Source of the DNA: Grimontia sedimenti
Lineage (GTDB): Bacteria; Pseudomonadota; Gammaproteobacteria; Enterobacterales; Vibrionaceae
Length of the DNA: 64,000 nt
NCBI RefSeq assembly: GCF_011045095.1
Contig: NZ_JAALDL010000001.1
Span: 467,923 to 531,922 of the forward strand
Reading direction: 5' to 3'
A program made the position numbers and the translations under genes. Position 1 is the stretch's first letter, and each line of letters begins with the position of its first letter. The notes beneath the pieces are model-generated. The model ran no database searches and had not been told where the DNA came from. It saw only the letters and a program-made list of their open reading frames with translations. Below are positions 16,334 to 24,857 of this stretch, piece by piece.

Positions 16334-16986
16334 CACCGCGGATCGTTCCCGGTCTTGAATGGCTAGGCGAAAATAGTTACGGCCGACGTTTTACTGTTCA
16401 GGAGCAACAAGGCCGTTTCACCGCCACACTAAAGCGAGATAAGAATGTTTTTGAGGTGGAAATTGATCTTGAAGATCCCAAACTGCTCTATCACGTAGTC
16501 AACCGCATTCGCCACTTGTTGGATTTGGACGCAAATCCAGAGGTGATTGATGAAGTAATGCGACTTGCCGCACCATCGCGCGATGCTAAAGGGCTGCGTA
16601 TACCCGGATGCTGGAGCATGAAAGAAGCAGGGCTAAGAGCCTATTTGGGTGAACATATTGACCCCGTCAAAGACGCAACATTACCCATGAACAAGCCTTT
16701 CAATAAAGAAGACCAAGAACAAGCAGCTTTCATGGCGCATTGGTCGGCTATTTGTGAACGCTATAAACACGAACCATGGCCAGAAGCATCACCAACCCCT
16801 TACTTAAACGACGAACAATATACCTATGCACGCCTGCGGGGGTTGAGTCTCCCTGATTTGGCAGGTTTTGAAATAATTAGACAGAAGTCTGCACTTTCTG
16901 CGAAACCGTGGAGAAGCTATCTGGCATTGTCTGTCACAGATCATTTGGCTACAGAAAAAGAGAAAGCCATCGCGGGCAACGAATAA
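16330..16986 (+). CDS. AlkA-like 3-methyladenine glycosylase fragment lacking the catalytic core
   Basis: A 218-residue reading frame matching the AlkA N-terminal domain (GLEWLGENSYGRRF; DLDANPEVIDEVM) and then GLRIPGCWSMKEAGLRAYLG, the start of the HhH-GPD glycosylase domain. After that the resemblance fades. There is no helix-hairpin-helix (LPGIGxWTA) and no catalytic Asp motif, although the terminal KPWRSYLAL of AlkA is kept. Between the two landmarks the protein is about 50 residues shorter than E. coli AlkA. As written it should not excise alkylated bases. It may be a decaying gene or a protein with a new role. It lies between ada and ogt in one operon, 9 bp before ogt. Confidence 0.65.
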   Translation: MTPRIVPGLEWLGENSYGRRFTVQEQQGRFTATLKRDKNVFEVEIDLEDPKLLYHVVNRIRHLLDLDANPEVIDEVMRLAAPSRDAKGLRIPGCWSMKEAGLRAYLGEHIDPVKDATLPMNKPFNKEDQEQAAFMAHWSAICERYKHEPWPEASPTPYLNDEQYTYARLRGLSLPDLAGFEIIRQKSALSAKPWRSYLALSVTDHLATEKEKAIAGNE

Positions 16987-16995
16987 GGATATTTC

Positions 16996-17478
16996 ATGAA
17001 ACAGTACCGATATGAATACGACTCGCCACTTGGCACCATTACCCTTACCGCTTCAGATAAAGGGCTGACTTCCCTTTCGCTGCCAGAATACAAATACGAC
17101 ATTCCGGTCTCTGATGAAGAAATCATCGCCCGTGAACCTTTCGAAGCCGCTCTTTCCCAGCTGGAAAAATACTTTGCCGGGGAAGCCGTCAAATTTAATG
17201 TGCCTTTGGATCTATTGGGTACTGACTTTCAATGTGAAGTGTGGGAGGCATTACAATCCATTCCGGCGGGAGAAACCCGAAGCTATGGAGAATTGGCTCA
17301 AGACGTTGGCAGACCCAAAGCCTCCCGCGCTGTCGGTGCTGCAAATGGTCAGAACCCTGTAGCGATTATTGTTCCCTGTCATCGCGTTATTGGAAAGAAC
17401 GGAAAGCTGACAGGATACGCAGGAGGACTGGATGCCAAGGCCTGGCTGCTAAAGCATGAACAGGCCATGGCGAAGTAG
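16996..17478 (+). CDS. ogt: methylated-DNA--[protein]-cysteine S-methyltransferase
   Basis: A 160-residue suicide DNA-repair protein that transfers the methyl group from O6-methylguanine (and O4-methylthymine) to its own cysteine. The acceptor is Cys128 in PVAIIVPCHRVIG; the helix-turn-helix with the arginine finger (GRPKASRAVGAANGQN) precedes it. Length and domain order match Ogt/AdaB. It is the third gene of the ada operon, with a ribosome site AAGGA about 10 bases upstream. Unlike its alkA-like neighbour it looks fully functional. It converges with the acetyltransferase gene, leaving a single base between the stop codons. Confidence 0.93.
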   Translation: MKQYRYEYDSPLGTITLTASDKGLTSLSLPEYKYDIPVSDEEIIAREPFEAALSQLEKYFAGEAVKFNVPLDLLGTDFQCEVWEALQSIPAGETRSYGELAQDVGRPKASRAVGAANGQNPVAIIVPCHRVIGKNGKLTGYAGGLDAKAWLLKHEQAMAK

Positions 17479-17479
17479 C

Positions 17480-17929
17480 TTAACTCGCTGCCACCAGCAC
17501 ACGTTGAGCCAGTAATTTGATAAACCGAAGGGGCGTAATGCGGTAACCCAAGTGAAGATAAAACCCATGCGCCTCCTCACGACTGATATGACTTGTTACT
17601 TCAATGCGATGGCAATTTTGTTTCTTAAGATATGTTTCAGCATGTTCGAGTAACTGCTTGCCAATACTCATGTCTCGAAAGTTTTCATCAATGACCATGG
17701 ATGAAATTCTTCCCCAAGGCATATCATCGTGAACCACATCAACGGTATGCACGGCAATAAAACCCACTACCATGTCGCATAGCTCAGCCACAAACAGTGC
17801 ATCCCGTGGCTGGGTCATGATCTTTTCTAAGCGATGCTCGGTGCCTTCGAGTTCAGAAGGGTAGCCAAGGGTATGGCAGAGCGCATTAATGCGCTCTGCA
17901 TCTTCCAATGTTGCCGGACGAATAATCAT
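17480..17929 (-). CDS. GNAT-family N-acetyltransferase
   Basis: A 149-residue single GNAT domain. It opens MIIRPATLEDAERI, and the acetyl-CoA loop is ENFRDMSIGKQLLEHAE near residues 87-103, the usual R/Q-x-x-G-x-G/A pattern in a relaxed form, followed by IEVTSHISREEAHGFYLHLGY. It transfers an acetyl group from acetyl-CoA to an amine; the substrate is not predictable. It sits 12 bp downstream of the OmpA-like gene on the same strand and may be co-transcribed with it. Confidence 0.85.
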   Translation of the reverse strand: MIIRPATLEDAERINALCHTLGYPSELEGTEHRLEKIMTQPRDALFVAELCDMVVGFIAVHTVDVVHDDMPWGRISSMVIDENFRDMSIGKQLLEHAETYLKKQNCHRIEVTSHISREEAHGFYLHLGYRITPLRFIKLLAQRVLVAAS

Positions 17930-17941
17930 CTCCAGCTCCTT

Positions 17942-18670
17942 TTACTGGTTGTTTGCAGTGGGCATTGCATCTGACACAGAACGCAGGCTCACGCGGCGGT
18001 CAAAGAAGTAACCTTCGCGGTCACCTTCTTTTTCCAATGCCAGTTGATGACCAAATGCGGTTTGAGCCAACTGCGAAGGAGCTACACCCTGCTCCACCAA
18101 GTAGTCATAGACAGCCTGAACACGCTGCTGCGAGAGTTTCAGGTTGTATTCTTCATCACCACGCACATCGGCATGTCCTTCCAAATCCCACTGCACATCA
18201 GGTTGCTGGCGCATCAAAGCCGCCACTTCATCGAGCTGTAACCGGAAGTGTGGCTCAATTTCTGATGAATTAGTGCGAAATTGAATATCCATCGCCAATT
18301 CCATTGCGATTTCTTTCTCGTTCATTTCGGCTTTGAGTTTTGCCAGTTCGATTTCGTTTTCCGCATATAGGGAGCGATAGGTTTCTAATTGCGCGTTTTG
18401 TTCGCTGATGTCTGCAATCACATTCGCCTGCTGTTCGTTTTGCTCATCGATACTCACCACCTGGCCTATTAAACCACCTACAACTGCACCAGCGATAGCT
18501 CCAACAGGACCACCAATCACCGCCCCCAATGCCGCACCGCCACCAAAGCCAATCATTTCCGTTGTTTGGTCGCGCTCTGCGTTCAGCGTTTGGTCTGCCG
18601 CATACGCCGTAGAGACAGTCATAGGGATAACCAGAGAGATTGCAGCCAGCGTTTTATTCATCTTGTTCAT
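17942..18670 (-). CDS. pdsO: OmpA-family protein resembling sortase-associated PdsO
   Basis: A 242-residue envelope protein. From the ATG at 18670 (GAGG 8 bases upstream) it begins with a signal peptide ending AYA. Next comes a glycine-zipper segment (GGGAALGAVIGGPVGAIAGA region, about residues 45-75), a coiled-coil-like stretch, and a C-terminal OmpA peptidoglycan-binding domain (IQFRTNSSEIEP; DLEGHADVRGDEEYN; LSQQRVQAVYDYL). This architecture, and its divergence from a response regulator and a sensor kinase, match PdsO of the proteobacterial dedicated sortase system. I recognise the family by architecture, not by a database search. It would anchor to peptidoglycan from the periplasm. No sortase is encoded in this window. 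Confidence 0.72.
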   Translation of the reverse strand: MNKMNKTLAAISLVIPMTVSTAYAADQTLNAERDQTTEMIGFGGGAALGAVIGGPVGAIAGAVVGGLIGQVVSIDEQNEQQANVIADISEQNAQLETYRSLYAENEIELAKLKAEMNEKEIAMELAMDIQFRTNSSEIEPHFRLQLDEVAALMRQQPDVQWDLEGHADVRGDEEYNLKLSQQRVQAVYDYLVEQGVAPSQLAQTAFGHQLALEKEGDREGYFFDRRVSLRSVSDAMPTANNQ

Positions 18671-18894
18671 TGTTATTTCCTCATCCATTTCAGGTTTTGA
18701 AGGGAGAACCCGTTCGTCGTTTCGATGAGGTCATTAAAACAAGGCAAAATGGCACTGGCTGGGAACAAAAAAGGCAATGCTCGGGGCAATTGTGGCAAAA
18801 AAATGGCTTTTGCCCTGATTCGGCCTGTACCCCTTTTTCAACGCACGAATTACGGTATAGTCAAATCATCTACTGTTTGATTACCTGAATAAAA

Positions 18895-19590
18895 ATGAAA
18901 CGTATCGCTATTGTTGAAGACGAACCAGCCATTCGAGAGAACTACGCAGATGTATTGCGTAAACAAGGTTATTCGGTCTCTACCTATGCCAACCGCCCTG
19001 ATGCTGAAGAAGGCTTTAAGCAACGCCTGCCAGATTTAGCCATTATCGATATCGGTTTGGAAGAAGAGATTGATGGAGGTTTTCAGCTTTGTCAGTCGCT
19101 ACGAGCCATGTCCGCCACCCTTCCGATCATTTTCCTGACCGCAAGGGACAGCGATATAGACACGGTTGTCGGCCTGCGAATGGGTGCTGATGACTATCTG
19201 ACAAAAGACATTAGCCTCCCTCACCTGATGGCGCGCATTGCCGCTCTTTTCCGTCGCAGCGAACTGTTGAGTCTCGCTTCGACCCAAACAGAGTCCTTGT
19301 TAGAACGCGATAACCTCACACTTGATCTCAACCGCATGCAGGTTAAATGGAAAGACCAAACGGTGGATCTGACCGTGACAGAGTTCTGGATGGTTCATGC
19401 GCTAGCGAAGCGACCAGGCCACGTGAGAAGTCGTCAGGATTTGATGCGAGAAGCGCATGTGGTCGTCGATGACAGCACCATTACCTCTCACATCAAGCGC
19501 ATCCGCAAGAAGTTTATCGCGCTGGATAACACGTTTGACCATATCGACACTGTGTATGGCATGGGTTATCGCTGGGACAGCACAAAATGA
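18895..19590 (+). CDS. pdsR: response regulator, PdsR-like
   Basis: A 231-residue OmpR-family regulator. The receiver domain has the acidic pair E8-D9, phospho-acceptor D52 in AIIDIGLEEE and K104 in DYLTKD. The C-terminal winged helix (LTVTEFWMVHALAKRPGHVRSR; SHIKRIRKKF; GMGYRW) binds DNA. It pairs with the kinase gene that overlaps its end by 4 bases (ATGA). The family resemblance is to the response regulator of the proteobacterial dedicated sortase system; ordinary OmpR-type control of another target is the alternative. The ribosome site is weak. The promoter lies between this gene and the divergent pdsO-like gene. Confidence 0.78.
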   Translation: MKRIAIVEDEPAIRENYADVLRKQGYSVSTYANRPDAEEGFKQRLPDLAIIDIGLEEEIDGGFQLCQSLRAMSATLPIIFLTARDSDIDTVVGLRMGADDYLTKDISLPHLMARIAALFRRSELLSLASTQTESLLERDNLTLDLNRMQVKWKDQTVDLTVTEFWMVHALAKRPGHVRSRQDLMREAHVVVDDSTITSHIKRIRKKFIALDNTFDHIDTVYGMGYRWDSTK

Positions 19591-21788
19591 AGTTCATCAC
19601 CGAAAAGGTGTGGCGCTGGTTGTCAGGCATCCGCACAAAAGTGGTGCTGTTAAGCGGCCTGTTACTCTTGCTGCCCTTTATTGGTTACAACTACGTGTGG
19701 GAGCTGGAAAATGTGCTCAGGCAAGGTCAGGAACAAACCCTGATGGGATCTGCCCGCGCCTTTTCAATGGCACTCAATCAACAGCCTGAACTGTTCGAAC
19801 GCCAACAAAACACCAAGCCAAGGCTGGAAGAAGGCAAAGACCTCTATGCCCTTGCATTAAAATCTCCCATCGATATCGATGGAGCAACCTTAGATTGGGA
19901 TCGCTATCAGACGCATCGCGTGAACTATGCAGACGCGCATGTCATTTTCAGCCGAACACCTTATCAAAGGAACGAACTGAACTTTAATTTGATCATGGCC
20001 AGCGATGGAGACGACCTCTACGCCCTGATCGATATCGTCGATAAAACTCCGATACTCAGACGCGAAAATACTGCCAGAATTGACCGCAACGATCATCTGG
20101 TGGTCACATTAACTACGCAGCAAGGAGAGCTAAAACGTTACGCGGTCACTGCCAATAAAAGTGGCAAAGCAGATATTTATCTCATTGAAAACACGATTGA
20201 TGATACGGAGCATACTTTTCTATCAGAAGCCATCAATGGCTGGTGGCAGGAAACCGCACAAGGGCATGTTATCGAGCTGGCCATTCCTGATTGGTTGGTC
20301 GGCGAAAAATTGAGTTTCGCCTACTACGACGTGACCAATCGTTACAATCGCGATATTGAAACCATACTCGCTACGTCAAACCCAAGAAGCGCCGAAACCC
20401 TCGGCACTCTCCTTGTTCCCTCCCCAGAAATCGAGCGCGTATTGACGCGAATGAACGATGGCAGCTCGAGAGTTTGGGTGGTTGATCAACACGGCCGGGT
20501 ACTTGCAAAAGCAGGCGATCTGCAATCTGCCAACGGTGTATGGGAAACCACTATCAAGTATCAGGAAGCGCCAAGTGGATTGATGGGCTGGATTCAAAAC
20601 AACATTCTTAACCCTTTCTACTACCGATTGCTTGAGCGCCCACCAGAAAAGGTCATTGATGCGATGCACAATGCTGCTGTCTTCCGTGGCGTTGAAGTGC
20701 AGCAGGCACTGATTGGTCGCCCTTACGCAAATTGGCGCCTGACACCCGATGAAAGCACCACCATTCTTTCCGCAGCTTACCCTGTAAAAGTTGGTGAAGC
20801 CGTCGTCGGTGCTGTTGTCGTTGAAGAGACCACAAAAGGCATTAAAACACTGCGTAACAAAGCGCTGGAGCAACTGTTTAATGTCTTGCTTGCGGTTATT
20901 TGTACTGGCGTGGTTGTACTTCTGCTTTTTGGGTCTCATATTTCCCGACGTGTCAGGAAACTGCGTGATGACGCAGAGAGCGCCATCGACTCACAAGGAC
21001 GTGTTATGCATCAGTTGGAACCCGCGACCAGCAAAGATGAAATCGGAGACTTATCCCGCACTCTATCCACCATGGTCACGCGCCTCGCTGACTACAATGC
21101 ATATCTCGAGAAAATGTCGTCCAGTTTGTCACACGAGCTAAGAACCCCCGTCGCGGTTGTGCGTTCTTCCTTGGAAAACCTAGCGTTTGTGACCAAAGAA
21201 GAGGACCAGCTTCGCTATATCGAACGCGCTCAGGAAGGTGTAACCCGCTTGGCAACCATTCTCTCAAGCATGACGGAAGCGACCCGTTTGGAACAGAGCT
21301 TTGAACATGCCGAGCACACAGAATTTCCGCTCGACAAAGTGGTATCCGGTTGCGTCCAGGGCTACGAGTATGCTTACCCTGGCCAAGGCTTTACTCTGCA
21401 CATCAAAAACGGCAACTACCAGATGTCCGGCGTACCAGAATACATCGCACAGCTTTTGGATAAGCTGGTTGCCAACGCGGTTGAGTTCCACCAGCAAGAC
21501 ACCAATGTCGAAATATACATGCTGATTCACGACAACATGGCTCGCATCACAGTCTCTAACATTGGACCTCAATTGCCTGAAAATATGGGAAATCAGTTAC
21601 TCGGTTCCATGGTCTCTGTTCGGGAGGAAAAGCATAAATCAGACAAGCCACACCTTGGTTTGGGTTTGTATGTAGCCAGATTGGTGGCGGAGTTCCATCA
21701 AGGGCGGCTCTCGATAACCAATCGACCAGATGGCAAAGGCGTGAACGTTACGGTTTGGCTGCCACTCCCATCTACCCAAACGAGCTGA
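19587..21788 (+). CDS. pdsS: sensor histidine kinase, PdsS-like
   Basis: A 733-residue membrane kinase. A first transmembrane helix (VVLLSGLLLLLPFIGYNYV, about 23-41) and a second (FNVLLAVICTGVVVLLLF, about 430-450) frame a very large periplasmic sensor of nearly 390 residues. A HAMP-like linker and a kinase core follow, with SHELRTP at 515-521 (phospho-acceptor H516) and the ATP-binding DKLVANAVEF and GLGLYVARLV motifs. The size and the long extracytoplasmic domain match the kinase of the dedicated sortase system (marine_sort_HK). It is coupled to the upstream regulator by an ATGA overlap. Its signal is unknown; an envelope or cell-surface cue is likely from the topology. Confidence 0.78.
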   Translation: MKFITEKVWRWLSGIRTKVVLLSGLLLLLPFIGYNYVWELENVLRQGQEQTLMGSARAFSMALNQQPELFERQQNTKPRLEEGKDLYALALKSPIDIDGATLDWDRYQTHRVNYADAHVIFSRTPYQRNELNFNLIMASDGDDLYALIDIVDKTPILRRENTARIDRNDHLVVTLTTQQGELKRYAVTANKSGKADIYLIENTIDDTEHTFLSEAINGWWQETAQGHVIELAIPDWLVGEKLSFAYYDVTNRYNRDIETILATSNPRSAETLGTLLVPSPEIERVLTRMNDGSSRVWVVDQHGRVLAKAGDLQSANGVWETTIKYQEAPSGLMGWIQNNILNPFYYRLLERPPEKVIDAMHNAAVFRGVEVQQALIGRPYANWRLTPDESTTILSAAYPVKVGEAVVGAVVVEETTKGIKTLRNKALEQLFNVLLAVICTGVVVLLLFGSHISRRVRKLRDDAESAIDSQGRVMHQLEPATSKDEIGDLSRTLSTMVTRLADYNAYLEKMSSSLSHELRTPVAVVRSSLENLAFVTKEEDQLRYIERAQEGVTRLATILSSMTEATRLEQSFEHAEHTEFPLDKVVSGCVQGYEYAYPGQGFTLHIKNGNYQMSGVPEYIAQLLDKLVANAVEFHQQDTNVEIYMLIHDNMARITVSNIGPQLPENMGNQLLGSMVSVREEKHKSDKPHLGLGLYVARLVAEFHQGRLSITNRPDGKGVNVTVWLPLPSTQTS

Positions 21789-21823
21789 GTATACAATCAG
21801 GGAAAACAACAGAAGGAATGTCC

Positions 21824-22447
21824 ATGAAACTACATGAGTTTGCACCAGCACCTAACGCACGGCGCGTTAGACTTTTTCTTGCTGAAAAGAAAATAGATAT
21901 TCCTTCAGTGCATGTCGATATTCGTGGCGGCGAAAACCTAACAGACAAATTTAAAACAATGAGTCCAAACGGACGCATCCCCTTCTTAGAGCTAGACGAT
22001 GGCACAACGATCTGTGAGTCCATTGCGATATGCCGTTATTTGGATGCCGCTTTCCCAACTGATCACAGTTTGTTCGGTTCTACGCCAGCAGAAATCGGCA
22101 AAGTGGAAATGTGGAACCGAATTGTCGAACTTCAAGGTCTCTTTACTGCCTTCCAAGCATTTAGAAATCTTACTGGCATATACAGTGACCGCGAGCGCTG
22201 TGTTGAAGCCTGGGGTGAAGAAAGTAAATTAAGAAACATCGAGTTTTTGCCAGTATTGGAAGAGAGATTTTCGCAATCAACCTATCTGGCCGGGGAGCAT
22301 TTTTCCGTCGCGGACATTTCCGCTCATGTCATGGTAGATTTTATTAAGCACATTGATATTCATATCGATGACAGTATGCCTTCTATTCAGCGTTGGTATA
22401 AGCAAGTCAGTCAACGAGAAGCATTCATCGAAGCCAACTCGAAATAA
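21824..22447 (+). CDS. glutathione S-transferase family protein
   Basis: A 207-residue cytosolic GST. The N-terminal thioredoxin-like domain has [11 protein letters not shown] and the cis-proline and glutathione-binding region [24 protein letters not shown] (Glu-Ser of the ESxAI motif). The C-terminal helical domain has the N-capping box region [11 protein letters not shown]. An upstream frame-compatible start exists, but AGAAGGA is placed correctly (6-7 bases) only for the ATG at 21824. It lies 35 bp after the kinase gene and 14 bp before a second GST, so all three may share a transcript. Confidence 0.88.
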   Translation: MKLHEFAPAPNARRVRLFLAEKKIDIPSVHVDIRGGENLTDKFKTMSPNGRIPFLELDDGTTICESIAICRYLDAAFPTDHSLFGSTPAEIGKVEMWNRIVELQGLFTAFQAFRNLTGIYSDRERCVEAWGEESKLRNIEFLPVLEERFSQSTYLAGEHFSVADISAHVMVDFIKHIDIHIDDSMPSIQRWYKQVSQREAFIEANSK

Positions 22448-22461
22448 CAAGGATTGAAAAT

Positions 22462-23130
22462 ATGATTGAGCTCTACACTGCAGGAACGCCGAATGGCTAC
22501 AAAATATCGATTGCCCTTGAAGAAATGGGGCTGCCTTATGAGTACCACGCGCTTGATTTGATGGCCGCAGATCAGAAGAAACCTGAATATCTGGCGATTA
22601 ACCCCAACGGACGTATTCCAGCGATTGTTGATAAAGACAACGATGACTTCGCAGTTTTCGAGTCAGGTGCAATTCTTATTTATCTCGCAGAAAAAACGGG
22701 AAAATTCCTCCCTAGCGAACCAAAGAAGAAAAGCCAAGTGCTGCAATGGTTGATGTTCCAGATGGGTGGTGTTGGGCCAATGATGGGTCAGGCTAATGTA
22801 TTCTATCGTTACTTCCCTGAGAAAATTCCTGCTGCGATAGAGCGCTACCAAAACGAAGGGCGTCGCCTGTTCGAGGTCATGAATGGTCAATTGGCCAATA
22901 ATCGTTATTTGGCTGGTGACGAATACACAATTGCAGATATTTCGACCTGGCCATGGGTTCGTATTCATGAATGGAGTGGCGTCGATATCTCCGGTCTTGA
23001 GCACTTGCAACGCTGGGTTGATGAGTTGGCACAAAGACCAGCTTGCCAGAAGGGTTTATTGGTTCCTCCTCCATCTAATCTGTCAGACGAAGAGAAAGCA
23101 AAACAAATCTCTAAGATGGTAACGAAGTAA
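22462..23130 (+). CDS. glutathione S-transferase, YfcG/nu-class-like
   Basis: A 222-residue GST. The N-terminal [23 protein letters not shown] and [13 protein letters not shown], followed by [19 protein letters not shown], are close to YfcG-type nu-class GSTs, which act as glutathione-dependent disulfide-bond oxidoreductases using threonine/asparagine residues near the N-terminus (here T7-N11 region). The C-terminal domain contains [16 protein letters not shown]. It follows the first GST by 14 bp and ends at a strong terminator. Disulfide reductase activity is inferred from the subfamily. Confidence 0.88.
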   Translation: MIELYTAGTPNGYKISIALEEMGLPYEYHALDLMAADQKKPEYLAINPNGRIPAIVDKDNDDFAVFESGAILIYLAEKTGKFLPSEPKKKSQVLQWLMFQMGGVGPMMGQANVFYRYFPEKIPAAIERYQNEGRRLFEVMNGQLANNRYLAGDEYTIADISTWPWVRIHEWSGVDISGLEHLQRWVDELAQRPACQKGLLVPPPSNLSDEEKAKQISKMVTK

Positions 23131-23153
23131 AATCTCTCTTCTCCAGAAACAGT

Positions 23154-23180
23154 AAAGCCGTCCCGAAGGACGGCTTTTTA
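23154..23180 (+). terminator. terminator of the GST pair
   Basis: A 10-bp stem (23154-23163 with 23168-23177) with a CGAA loop is followed by TTTTT. It sits between convergent genes. Confidence 0.9.
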
Positions 23181-23525
23181 AATTTCTTTCACGTACTCGA
23201 TAAACACTTGGTCGCCTGAATATTCGACCTTGGCAATTGTGCCATCAACGGTTAAAGAGGTTCTTACCACTATCGGTCCGTTATTCATGATGTTTTTGTT
23301 GTCTTTTAGACTGGGTAGTGAGCTACCAGGATCCAACCCCATCTCTTTACAGAAACGGAAAACGAAGTTTCGATCCATTGGAACATCACCGCGCATGGTC
23401 TTTGAGAAGTCCAACTGACTCACCCCAAGGCGTTTGGCCATTTCAATTTGGGTGATTCGTAATTTCGCTTTGTAAGACATCCACGCGTCATAAAGTGTCT
23501 GCCTGTCATGATAGGTAAATTCCAT
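23178..23525 (-). CDS. Cro/C1-type helix-turn-helix protein
   Basis: A small DNA-binding protein. The helix-turn-helix is RITQIEMAKRLGVSQLDFSKTMRG, with the usual QxxxAxxLGVSQ pattern. A short beta-rich C-terminal tail (TVDGTIAKVEYSGDQVFIEYV) may bind a ligand or form a dimer. The ATG at 23525 gives 115 residues; the frame stays open to 23618 (146 residues), so the true start is uncertain. No target is apparent. It is convergent with the GST genes and divergent from the small gene at 23707. Confidence 0.7.
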   Translation of the reverse strand: MEFTYHDRQTLYDAWMSYKAKLRITQIEMAKRLGVSQLDFSKTMRGDVPMDRNFVFRFCKEMGLDPGSSLPSLKDNKNIMNNGPIVVRTSLTVDGTIAKVEYSGDQVFIEYVKEI

Positions 23526-23706
23526 AAATCCCCGCTTGTTACCTACCTCTCCATAGACAAAATCATAACGATGAAGCGCTTTCTTAATGTCAGCGAGGCG
23601 TAAGTGCGGCGTAAACACTTGTCGAAACTGGTGCTCTTCGCTATGTTATCGCCCTGCCTGATCGTTCATTTCATTCTAGGCACATTATGACAAAGAGAGA
23701 GTTACC

Positions 23707-23913
23707 ATGAGCCATAACCTTGCATTGCTGCCACCTGATGAAAAACAAAAAATTGAACTTGATAAGCAAGCCGCTTATTCGGTGTGGCAGGTGAAAAATG
23801 CGCTGGCTGAGAGAAGCGTACTTGCACAACAGGCAAGAGACATTTCAGATGAAAATGAACGCGCGCATTTTGTAGATTGCGTAGATAAGTATTCAAAAAT
23901 AATGGGGCTTTAA
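23707..23913 (+). CDS. small DUF3283-like protein
   Basis: A 68-residue protein starting MSHNLALLPPDEKQKIELDKQAA, which I match from memory to the DUF3283 family of short Vibrionaceae proteins. It is highly charged and predicted helical, with no signal peptide or membrane segment. A purine-rich ribosome site (AGAGAGAG) lies just upstream. Its last leucine codon and stop codon are part of the terminator stem that follows. Function is unknown. Confidence 0.65.
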   Translation: MSHNLALLPPDEKQKIELDKQAAYSVWQVKNALAERSVLAQQARDISDENERAHFVDCVDKYSKIMGL

Positions 23914-23925
23914 AGCCCCATTTTT
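23901..23925. terminator. bidirectional terminator overlapping the DUF3283-like stop codon
   Basis: A 22-base perfect palindrome (23901-23922) is flanked by A-rich and T-rich runs, so it can work on both strands for the convergent small gene and methyltransferase. The stop codon TAA (23911-23913) forms its centre. Confidence 0.85.
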
Positions 23926-23951
23926 CCATACCCACTTAGCAAAAGTCTTGT

Positions 23952-24620
23952 TTACCGTTTTGTCAGCAAAGCCACGTACTTATTGCTGTCATCACAGTAA
24001 ACGATGCGACAGTTAAAGTTATGACTGTCTGCCACTCTTCGGAGCGTAGACATGCCGATATCAAACCACGGCACTTCCTCACTCACTCTCCCGTCAAATT
24101 CAAACGTCAAATGACGTGTGCGATAACCTTCGTAACGAAGGTTTTCTGAGCTTAAAATCAATCTGCCGCCTGGATACAAATTACGGTGCGCCAGATTCAG
24201 AAAGTGAAAGAAATTTCGAATATTTCCCAGCTGACCAATCACACCGCGAAGTGCCAGCCAGCTAAAGGTGCGGTCAAACATAGGGTGTTGATCGAACAGA
24301 TGCCCGCATACCACTGATGGCACACCTCGCTGGTGCATGATCGCGCAGGCGATTGGTGAACTGTCTATCGAGGTAACCTTGATGCCTTTAGCTGTCAGGT
24401 AAAGAGAATGCTCCCCACTGCCTGCACCCACGTTTAACACGCTCCGGCGGCAATAAGACAACGCAATTCTGTCGGTGGCGACATCTTCCGGACGGCGAAA
24501 GAAATCTGATGTCGGGATAACGGATGTACCATTGTTTTCCCTTACAATCAGTTTTCCTGATTTATTGCCGTTGTAATAGCTGGCAAGCGCGGTACCAAAG
24601 ACCTCTACAACACTCTGCAT
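23952..24620 (-). CDS. class I SAM-dependent methyltransferase
   Basis: A 222-residue methyltransferase. Motif I for S-adenosylmethionine is VLNVGAGSGEHSLYL, with the acidic residue of motif II in KVTSIDSSPIAC; motif IV lies in the FSWLALRGVIGQLG region. Two ATGs six bases apart compete; AGAGGGA fits the second (24620). The target, small molecule or macromolecule, cannot be told. It is monocistronic and convergent with the DUF3283-like gene. Confidence 0.82.
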   Translation of the reverse strand: MQSVVEVFGTALASYYNGNKSGKLIVRENNGTSVIPTSDFFRRPEDVATDRIALSYCRRSVLNVGAGSGEHSLYLTAKGIKVTSIDSSPIACAIMHQRGVPSVVCGHLFDQHPMFDRTFSWLALRGVIGQLGNIRNFFHFLNLAHRNLYPGGRLILSSENLRYEGYRTRHLTFEFDGRVSEEVPWFDIGMSTLRRVADSHNFNCRIVYCDDSNKYVALLTKR

Positions 24621-24857
24621 GACCATTCCCTCTGTTATTCAACAAAGAGAATACTCGGAAGCGTTACACTCAACTGTCTCATTTACGAAACAGATAATAG
24701 GTATCAGAAAAAAGTCTTAGAAGACTGAGATTCTCGTTACCATCAGTGTTGTCAGAAAAAGAAAATCAACGAGTTAACGAGGAATGATAAATGGCGGTGA
24801 GTCAGTAACGTTCAGATTATCTGGGTAAAACATAGAATAGCTGTGAAGAGGTCATTT

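Noticed and set aside
20376-20939. 187-codon minus-strand frame
   Set aside because: Shadow of the PdsS-like kinase sensor domain.
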